This document shows, piece after piece, positions 58,535 to 64,000 of a stretch of DNA of 64,000 nt. The notes beneath the pieces were generated by a model. The model searched no databases and was not told where the DNA came from. It saw only the letters and a program-made list of their open reading frames with translations. Origin of the DNA: Halorientalis marina (GTDB lineage Archaea; Halobacteriota; Halobacteria; Halobacteriales; Haloarculaceae); contig NZ_CP095487.1 in assembly GCF_023028345.1 (NCBI RefSeq), forward strand, positions 62,001 through 126,000. The letters run 5' to 3'. A program made the translations under genes and the position numbers. Each line of letters begins with the position of its first letter. Within the stretch, counting starts at the first letter, position 1.

Positions 58535-60199
58535 TCACGCCCGCCGGAGCGTGATCGAGACGACGGTCCCGGTCTCGGTGGTCTCGAAGGTGACCTCGCC
58601 GCCGGAGCGTTCGACGATGAGACTGACCAACCAGAGACCGATGCCGCTGCTGTGGCTGAGCTGTGTCTCCTCGCCGTGTTCGAGGGGGTCGACTTCGGCC
58701 TCGGGAATCCCGGGGCCGTCGTCGCGGACCGTGACGGTGACGGAGGCCGCCCCGGACTCGGCGGCCACGTGGACCGACGGCGAGTCGTCGTTGTGGAGCA
58801 CGGCGTTCTCCATGACGTTCGAGAGCGCGATTTCGAGGGCCTCGTGGGCCTGAACGCGACATACTTCGGGAGTGTCGAGCGTAATGTCGGCGGCGGGGTA
58901 CTCCGCGCGGACCTCGGCGACACACGTCTCAAGCAGCGTGGCGAGGTCGATGGTCACGAGGGTGTCCTCGCCGGTCAGGACGCGCTCGATGGTCGCGGCT
59001 TTCCGGCTGTGACCCGCGATGTCGTCGCTTTTCTCCAGGATCTGCTCTGCCATCCCCTCGGTCCGGCCCTCGGTCTCGGCGGCGAGTTCCTCCGCGTAGC
59101 CCGAGACGACGGTCACGTCGTTGCGGATGTTGTGCCGGAGGACCCGTGAGAGCACCTGCTTGAGCAGATCGAGTTCCTGTTCGCGCTCCTTGCGCTCGGT
59201 GACGTCCCGGAGGACGATCAGTCGGCCGTCGACCACCTGGGTCCCCTCGCCGACGGGCGAGACCTCCAGGTCGAAGTAGCGCTGCTCGCCGTGTTCCGTG
59301 ATGGCGATCTCGGTGCTGGCCTCGGTGGTGTCCTCGACGCGGTCGACGAGGGCGGGGTAGTCGCCGAACAGTTCCCGGGCGTGCATCCCGACTGCCCGGT
59401 CCTCGGGGACGCCAAAGAGCCGCGCGGCGCGCGGGTTGACGTCGGCGACGCGGCGGTCCTCGTCGAGGGTAACGACGGCGTCGCGCATCTCCTCCATGAT
59501 CGTCTTCCGGGCGATGGGGACGAGTTCGAGGAGGCGGTAGCGGTAGAGGCCGTAAGTGAACACGCCCGAGGAGACGAGGAAGCCAAGCGGCGTGATGTCG
59601 AGTTCGGGGTACGGCGTGAGGTTGGCGAGGTAGAGCCAGTTGGCGGCGAAGGGGATCATCGCCCCGACGATCAGGACCGCGGTCTGCGTGCGGCGGATGC
59701 CCTGTGAGCCGCGGTAGTCGCGGACGAACAGATAGAGGCCGGCGACGGCGAGCGTGTAGCTGAACGCGGCCTGGACGTAGAACCACGGGCCGAAGACGGG
59801 ATGGAGGACGCCGATAGCGTCGACGCGGGCGAACTCCCGGACCAGTTCCGGGGCCGTCCAGACGACGACCTGGCTGACGAGCGGGAAGGCAAAGAGGGCG
59901 TACCAGCGCGCGGCGACGCGCTCGCGGCGGACGTATTCGAGCGCGAGGAGGAACCAGCCGATGGTGACGGCGTCGTTGAAGAAGTACTCGACGTTGGCGG
60001 CGAGGATCGTCCGCGCGGGGTCGTCGACGATCAGGCTGGCACCGTAGGCGCTACACCACCCGGCGATCCCGACGGCCATGACCGCGAAGGGGACTGCCGC
60101 GGGCTTCGTCCGGTTCTGCCAGCCGGCGTAGAACATGACCCCGGCCGGCACCAGCGACCCCACGAGCGCGATCCCCAGCACGTCGACGACGGTAACCAT
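58535..60199 (-). CDS. 7TM/PAS sensor histidine kinase
   Basis: A 554-residue membrane kinase. About seven helices (residues 1-210) of the histidine kinase N-terminal 7TM type, a PAS domain (about 215-335, MRDAVVTLDEDRRVADVNP), HisKA with VLRHNIRNDVTV (phosphoryl His), and HATPase with NVMENAVLHND (N box), DDGPGIPEAEVD and SSGIGLWLVS. The ATG before VTVVDVLG is used because upstream codons are outside the fold. No cognate regulator is adjacent. Confidence 0.92.
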   Translation of the reverse strand: MVTVVDVLGIALVGSLVPAGVMFYAGWQNRTKPAAVPFAVMAVGIAGWCSAYGASLIVDDPARTILAANVEYFFNDAVTIGWFLLALEYVRRERVAARWYALFAFPLVSQVVVWTAPELVREFARVDAIGVLHPVFGPWFYVQAAFSYTLAVAGLYLFVRDYRGSQGIRRTQTAVLIVGAMIPFAANWLYLANLTPYPELDITPLGFLVSSGVFTYGLYRYRLLELVPIARKTIMEEMRDAVVTLDEDRRVADVNPRAARLFGVPEDRAVGMHARELFGDYPALVDRVEDTTEASTEIAITEHGEQRYFDLEVSPVGEGTQVVDGRLIVLRDVTERKEREQELDLLKQVLSRVLRHNIRNDVTVVSGYAEELAAETEGRTEGMAEQILEKSDDIAGHSRKAATIERVLTGEDTLVTIDLATLLETCVAEVRAEYPAADITLDTPEVCRVQAHEALEIALSNVMENAVLHNDDSPSVHVAAESGAASVTVTVRDDGPGIPEAEVDPLEHGEETQLSHSSGIGLWLVSLIVERSGGEVTFETTETGTVVSITLRRA

Positions 60200-60313
60200 A
60201 CCACCCTCGTGCGTCGTATTGGCGTTGCAATATAAAACACCCCGGCGTGGCTCGGCGTTCGAACCCGCCCGGGAACTGGTGGGCTTTTCACCCCGGACCG
60301 ACGAGAGGGGGAT

Positions 60314-61489
60314 ATGAGTACCCGCGGCAGGACGCTCCGGCTGGCAACACGGGGGTCCGATCTCGCCCGCAGGCAGGCCGCCACCGTGCAGGCGGCGCTC
60401 GAGGACAAGCGGCACGAGGTCGAACTCGTCGAGGTCGAGACCACCGGCGACCAGCTCCAGGACGACCTCATCCACCGCCTCGGCAAGACCGGGGCGTTCG
60501 TCCGCAGTCTCGACCGGAAGGTGCTGGACGGCGACCTCGACGCCGCCGTCCACTCGATGAAGGACATGCCGACCGAGATGCCCGAGGGACTCGTCGTCGC
60601 CGGCGTCCCCGAGCGCGCGCCGGCCGGCGACGTGCTCGTGACGCCCGACGGCGGCGACCTCGACTCGCTCCCGTCGGCCGCGACCGTCGGCACCTCCAGC
60701 CTCCGCCGGGGCGCCCAACTGCTGGCCGAGCGGCCCGGCCTCGATATCGAGCCGCTCCGCGGGAACGTCGACACGCGCGTCGAGAAACTGCTCGCGCCGG
60801 CGCTCCAGCGCGAGCACGAGCAACGGCTCGAAGCGGCCGACGACGCGGAACTCCCCGACGACGTGGTCCCCGATGGTGACGACGGCGACGAGGACGAGAC
60901 GGCGGACGACGAGGGGGACGACGACGCCACGACCACGTTCGAGGAGTCCCTGGAGGAGTGGTTCGATGGGCTCTACGAGGTCGAGCGCCGGGCGCTGGAG
61001 CGCGAGCCCGAGATCGAGTACGACGCCATCGTCCTCGCGGAGGCGGGGCTGGACCGCTCGGGGCTGCTCCACCAGGTCGGGGCCGAGCGGCTGCCGACCG
61101 ACCGATTCGTCCCCGCGCCGGGCCAGGGGGCGCTGGCGGTGACGGCGGCCGACCGCGACCTGGCCGAGGAGCTCAGGGACGTGCTGGACGACTCGCGGAC
61201 GCGGGTCGCGACGACCGTCGAGCGGACCGTCCTGGACGAACTCGGCGGCGGCTGTGTGGCGCCGATCGGCGTCGCCGCGACCGTGCAGGGCGGGGTCGTC
61301 CACACGGTCGTTCGCGTCCTCGACCGCGCGGGCGAGGAGGAGGTGCGGGCCACCCGCGACCTGCCCATCGAGCGCCACCCGAAGGCGGCCCGGGACTTCG
61401 CCGCCGACCTCCGCGAGGAGGGCGCGGCGGAACTGATCGAGGGGGCGAAACGCGAGGAGGCCGACGAGGCCAAACGGGAGGGACGATGA
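60314..61489 (+). CDS. hemC: Hydroxymethylbilane synthase (porphobilinogen deaminase)
   Basis: A 391-residue enzyme that links four porphobilinogens to hydroxymethylbilane. Motifs: RLATRGSDLARRQA, DAAVHSMKDMPTEMP, GTSSLRRGAQLLAERP, RGNVDTRVEKL, APGQGALAV, and GGGCVAPIGV with the dipyrromethane-binding Cys around residue 314. An acidic insertion of about 65 residues (roughly 173-237) follows NVDTRVEKLLA and is missing from bacterial HemC. It overlaps cobA by 4 bp. GAGAGGGGGAT precedes the ATG. Confidence 0.95.
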   Translation: MSTRGRTLRLATRGSDLARRQAATVQAALEDKRHEVELVEVETTGDQLQDDLIHRLGKTGAFVRSLDRKVLDGDLDAAVHSMKDMPTEMPEGLVVAGVPERAPAGDVLVTPDGGDLDSLPSAATVGTSSLRRGAQLLAERPGLDIEPLRGNVDTRVEKLLAPALQREHEQRLEAADDAELPDDVVPDGDDGDEDETADDEGDDDATTTFEESLEEWFDGLYEVERRALEREPEIEYDAIVLAEAGLDRSGLLHQVGAERLPTDRFVPAPGQGALAVTAADRDLAEELRDVLDDSRTRVATTVERTVLDELGGGCVAPIGVAATVQGGVVHTVVRVLDRAGEEEVRATRDLPIERHPKAARDFAADLREEGAAELIEGAKREEADEAKREGR

Positions 61490-62334
61490 CCGACGACGCC
61501 ACCGTCGCACCGGGGAAGGTCTATCTCGTCGGGAGCGGGCCCGGCGATCCGGACCTGCTGACGGTCAAGGCCCGGCGACTGCTCGACGAGGCCGACGTGG
61601 TCCTCCACGACAAACTGCCCGGCCCGGACGTCATCGACATGATCCCCGACGAACGCCGCGAAGACGTGGGCAAACGCGCCCGCGGCGAGCGCACCTCCCA
61701 GCAGTACACCAACGAGCGAATGGCGGAACTCGCCGGCGAGGGCAAGACGGTCGTCCGGCTGAAGGGCGGCGACCCGTTCGTGTTCGGCCGCGGCGGCGAG
61801 GAGATGGTGTATCTCGCCCGGAACGGCGTCCCCTTCGAGGTGGTGCCGGGTGTCACCTCGGCCATCGCCGGTCCGGGCGTCGCGGGCATCCCCGTCACCC
61901 ACCGCAACCACGCCTCCTCGGTGTCGTTCGTCACCGGCCACGAGGACCCGACGAAGGAGGAGTCGGCCGTCGACTGGGCGGCGCTGGCGGCCACCGGCGG
62001 CACCATCGTCGTCCTGATGGGCGTCGGCAAACTGCCCGACTACACCGCGGCCCTGCGCGATGCCGGCATGGACCCCGAGACGCCGGTCGCGCTGGTCGAG
62101 CGGGGGACCTGGCCCGACCAGCGGGTGGCGATGGGAACCCTCGACACCATCGTCGACGCGCGCGACGAGATGGCGGTCGAACCGCCGGCGATCACCGTCA
62201 TCGGCGACGTGGCCGCCGAACGCCAGCGCGTCCTCTCGCTGCTGGAGAACGGGCCCGAGCCGACGGCCGCGGAGCGGGCGGCCGCCGAGGACGCGGGTGT
62301 CGAACCGACCGGCGACGGCGAGGCAAACGAATGA
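61486..62334 (+). CDS. cobA: Uroporphyrinogen-III C-methyltransferase
   Basis: A 282-residue SUMT-type enzyme. VYLVGSGPGDPDLLTVKA at the N-terminus, LKGGDPFVFGRGGEE (SAM site), EVVPGVTSAIAGPGVAGIPV and GTWPDQRVAMGTLDT are the family motifs. It methylates uroporphyrinogen III at C2 and C7 to precorrin-2, the branch to sirohaem, cobalamin and haem via the archaeal route. It overlaps hemC by 4 bp (ATGA) and hemD by 4 bp. Confidence 0.94.
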   Translation: MTDDATVAPGKVYLVGSGPGDPDLLTVKARRLLDEADVVLHDKLPGPDVIDMIPDERREDVGKRARGERTSQQYTNERMAELAGEGKTVVRLKGGDPFVFGRGGEEMVYLARNGVPFEVVPGVTSAIAGPGVAGIPVTHRNHASSVSFVTGHEDPTKEESAVDWAALAATGGTIVVLMGVGKLPDYTAALRDAGMDPETPVALVERGTWPDQRVAMGTLDTIVDARDEMAVEPPAITVIGDVAAERQRVLSLLENGPEPTAAERAAAEDAGVEPTGDGEANE

Positions 62335-63068
62335 CCGACCGGCCCGCAGTCGCCGTCTTCCGCCCGGACGACGACCGCACCGACGACGCCGTTGCCCTGC
62401 TCGAATCGCTGGACTGCGAGCCCGTCCCGGATCCGATGCTGGCGGTCGAGCCGACCGGCGCGGCCCCCCGGACCGACGCCGACTACGCCGTCCTCACGAG
62501 CAAGACCGGCGCGGAACTGGCCCGCGAGGCGGACTGGGACCCCGGCGAGACGGCGGTCTGTGCCATCGGCGACCCCACTGCGGACGCGCTCCGCGAGGCG
62601 GGCTACGCCGTGTCCCTCGTCCCCGAGGAGTTCTCCTCGGCCGGCCTGGTGACGGCCCTCGACGACGCGGTCGCGGGGGCGCGCGTCGAGGTGGCCCGGA
62701 GCGACCACGGGAGCGCGGTACTGACCGACGGTCTGAACGACGCCGGCGCGTACGTCCACGAGACGGTGCTCTACCGGCTCGTGCGGCCCGACGGCGCCGG
62801 CGATTCCGCGGCGCGCGCCGCGGCGGGCGACCTGGATGCCGCGCTCTTTACCTCGTCGCTGACCGTCGAGTACTTCCTCGACGCGGCGGCCGAGCGGGGC
62901 GTCCGCGATGCGGCGCTCGAAGGGTTGAACGACGCCGTCGTCGCCGTCATCGGCGAGCCGACCCGCGAGACCGCCGCGGAACTCGGTATCGCCGTCGACG
63001 TGGTCCCCGAGCAGGCCGACTTCGAGGCGCTCGCGCGGGCGGGCGTCGCGGCGGTTCGCGACCGCTGA
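62331..63068 (+). CDS. hemD: Uroporphyrinogen-III synthase
   Basis: A 245-residue enzyme of low sequence conservation. Fold and position support the call: AVFRPDDDRTDDAVALLES, DYAVLTSKTGAELAREADWD, ALFTSSLTVEYFLDAAAERG and VAVIGEPTRETAAELGI. The last gene of the coupled hemC-cobA-hemD operon; it closes hydroxymethylbilane to uroporphyrinogen III with ring D inversion. A T5 run (63076-63080) after the stop is a likely terminator. Confidence 0.9.
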   Translation: MTDRPAVAVFRPDDDRTDDAVALLESLDCEPVPDPMLAVEPTGAAPRTDADYAVLTSKTGAELAREADWDPGETAVCAIGDPTADALREAGYAVSLVPEEFSSAGLVTALDDAVAGARVEVARSDHGSAVLTDGLNDAGAYVHETVLYRLVRPDGAGDSAARAAAGDLDAALFTSSLTVEYFLDAAAERGVRDAALEGLNDAVVAVIGEPTRETAAELGIAVDVVPEQADFEALARAGVAAVRDR

Positions 63069-63150
63069 GAGGCCGTTTTTCCGTCCGTGGAAACGCTCGC
63101 GCAGTGCGGCGTCGAGAGCCGCGCTGAAGACAGGGAGCGTGCACACCGAG

Positions 63151-63158
63151 AGCCGGGG
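63151..63158. repeat. Left target-site duplication of the IS6-family element
   Basis: AGCCGGGG directly precedes the left inverted repeat; the right copy AGCTGGGG follows at 63856-63863. Seven of eight bases agree. IS6-family elements make 8-bp duplications. Confidence 0.55.
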
Positions 63159-63855
63159 GGTAGTGTTCAGATTAGCTGGTTCCATGCGAAGGCGAACGAT
63201 CGGAGCCAGTCGTCAGCTGTGTCCCGCTCGGCGTTGCTGAAACAGTTTGAGAACGAAGAAGTACGTCGTTTTACCTCACGAAAGACACGTTCGACGCTGT
63301 TCCGATTTCCGTGGCGCTCGTATCTGAAATCGAGGCCGTGTTGCTGGCAGGCGTCTTTCAGCGGTGCTGCGCCATCGACGAGAAACACGGCGTCGTCCAC
63401 GTCGTGTTTCTCGCGGAGTTCAGCAAATAACGCGTGAGCGAGAGCGTTTGTTCTCACCGGCTCAAGCTTTGTATGGAGTAATTCGTTCGTTTCGGGATCG
63501 ACTGCAGCGTACAGCCAATATTGCTCGTTGTTGAGTCGGATCACAGTCTCGTCGACCGCAACGTGATCCGGGCAGCGTCCAGTTTCGGGCTGTAGATCTG
63601 CCTTGTGAACCCAATTATGGACGGTGGATCGCGCTCGTTGGACACCGAATACCTCAAGAATCGAAACTGTATTCGAAAGCGAAAGACCAGCGAGATGCAA
63701 CTGAATACCGAGCTTCATCAGCAGTCGCGGTGTCGCCTCGCGTTCAACAAACTCTAAGTCGATCTGGGCGATACTACTGCCGAGGCGTGTATTTTCGGGC
63801 ATAGACCACTCAGAAAACACACCGCCTCACTCTTCATCCTTATCTGAACACCGCC
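63159..63855 (-). mobile_element. IS6-family insertion sequence, about 697 bp
   Basis: The ends carry inverted repeats: left GGTAGTGTTCAGATTAG (63159-63175) and right (minus) GGCGGTGTTCAGATAAG (63839-63855), with GTGTTCAGAT common to both. The element holds one transposase gene and is flanked by the near-perfect 8-bp repeat above. It separates the tetrapyrrole operon from the gene at 63906. Such elements move by replicative transposition and may activate neighbouring genes. Confidence 0.8.
63167..63802 (-). CDS. IS6-family transposase
   Basis: A 211-residue transposase. N-terminal helices precede a zinc-free HTH, then the DDE core: Asp84 (HVAVDETVIRL), Asp143 (VFLVDGA) and Glu within NSVERVFREVKRRT (Glu171 or Glu176). 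The stop codon lies inside the left inverted repeat. The frame is intact, so the element could be active. Haloarchaeal ISH members of the IS6 family have this compact form. Confidence 0.92.
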   Translation of the reverse strand: MPENTRLGSSIAQIDLEFVEREATPRLLMKLGIQLHLAGLSLSNTVSILEVFGVQRARSTVHNWVHKADLQPETGRCPDHVAVDETVIRLNNEQYWLYAAVDPETNELLHTKLEPVRTNALAHALFAELREKHDVDDAVFLVDGAAPLKDACQQHGLDFRYERHGNRNSVERVFREVKRRTSSFSNCFSNAERDTADDWLRSFAFAWNQLI

Positions 63856-63863
63856 AGCTGGGG
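63856..63863. repeat. Right target-site duplication of the IS6-family element
   Basis: AGCTGGGG follows the right inverted repeat and differs from the left copy by one base. Confidence 0.55.
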
Positions 63864-63905
63864 CGACCACAGCATTATTTCGCTTGCTGCCCCTACGGAG
63901 CGAGG

Positions 63906-64000
63906 ATGGCAGACACGGAAAACGAACGGGAGCAGGCGGCCGACGAGAACCGACGCGAGGACGGAGTGCCGGACTCGCTGCCCGAGTGCCACCGTCGCGG
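63906..64000 (+). CDS. Truncated gene at the window end, N-terminus only
   Basis: From the ATG the frame stays open to the last base: MADTENEREQAADENRRE, DGVPDSLPECHRR. The 31 visible residues are acidic with one Cys. The start is 50 bp from the IS6 element's right end. AT-rich TTATTTCG lies upstream at 63875-63882. Function cannot be told. Confidence 0.6.
   Translation, partial: MADTENEREQAADENRREDGVPDSLPECHRR

Noticed and set aside
58535..61510. A 991-codon minus frame for the histidine kinase
   Set aside because: The upstream 437 codons are antisense to hemC. The kinase begins at 60199 with its first membrane helix.
1..64000. tRNA, rRNA or CRISPR arrays
   Set aside because: No T-loop/acceptor patterns, rRNA signatures or regularly spaced direct repeats were seen on reading both strands; a covariance search was not possible.

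Overview
The window is a GC-rich, densely coded piece of a halophilic archaeal (Halobacteria) chromosome. Proteins are acidic and GC3 is high. Marker genes fit this assignment: CDP-archaeol synthase, a Bat-type HTH-10 regulator, halocyanin, ba3-type oxidase, a J-domain/2Fe-2S ferredoxin fusion, HalOD1 and amphi-Trp proteins, and Tat signals ending in archaeosortase-type tails. I cannot name the genus. I saw no tRNA, rRNA or CRISPR array.

Region 1 (1-13.5 kb) concerns respiration and redox. It holds a truncated M20 peptidase, a ZIP-like protein, an HTH-10 regulator, the cytochrome bd operon cydAB with a translationally coupled small membrane gene, a tandem rhodanese, and the ba3-type oxidase operon cbaDBA. 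A previously unlisted 42-residue single-helix protein follows, then thioredoxin reductase/thioredoxin, an ArsA-type ATPase and the J-domain ferredoxin. Four copies of a 14-bp palindrome, TTG(G/T)C-N4-G(A/C)CAA, lie only in the intergenic regions of this cluster and look like one operator family.

Region 2 (13.5-31 kb) is general metabolism and signalling: a DUF7504-like protein, a luciferase-like monooxygenase, an ABC-2 exporter, SDR, MBL-fold hydrolase, enoyl-CoA hydratase, PadR regulator, zinc alcohol dehydrogenase, cytochrome P450, alpha/beta hydrolase and a multi-PAS histidine kinase, with several hypothetical genes.

Region 3 (31-48.5 kb) is an oxidation island. A PQQ dehydrogenase without a signal peptide is coupled to a Tat-signal partner and lies divergent from a halocyanin. 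The dehydrogenase and halocyanin share the same C-terminal sorting tail. Next come a helix-turn-helix/NMT1-like fusion regulator, a CaCA-type exchanger with a deleted pseudogene copy beside it, small regulators, and three consecutive NMT1/THI5-fold proteins without signal peptides or any transporter. A divergent cupin, a tungsten-type aldehyde:ferredoxin oxidoreductase, a VOC protein, a cupin/zinc-ribbon protein and a Tat-lipoprotein PQQ sugar dehydrogenase complete it.

Region 4 (48.5-57 kb) carries a HalOD1 protein, the inorganic-carbon uptake pair DabA/DabB, a beta-carbonic-anhydrase-like protein with an altered active site, an amidohydrolase, an Lrp regulator and branched-chain aminotransferase. 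Region 5 (57-64 kb) has a DUF502 protein, carS, a 7TM histidine kinase and the tetrapyrrole operon hemC-cobA-hemD. A short IS6-family element follows, flanked by a near-perfect 8-bp target duplication, and then the start of a truncated gene.
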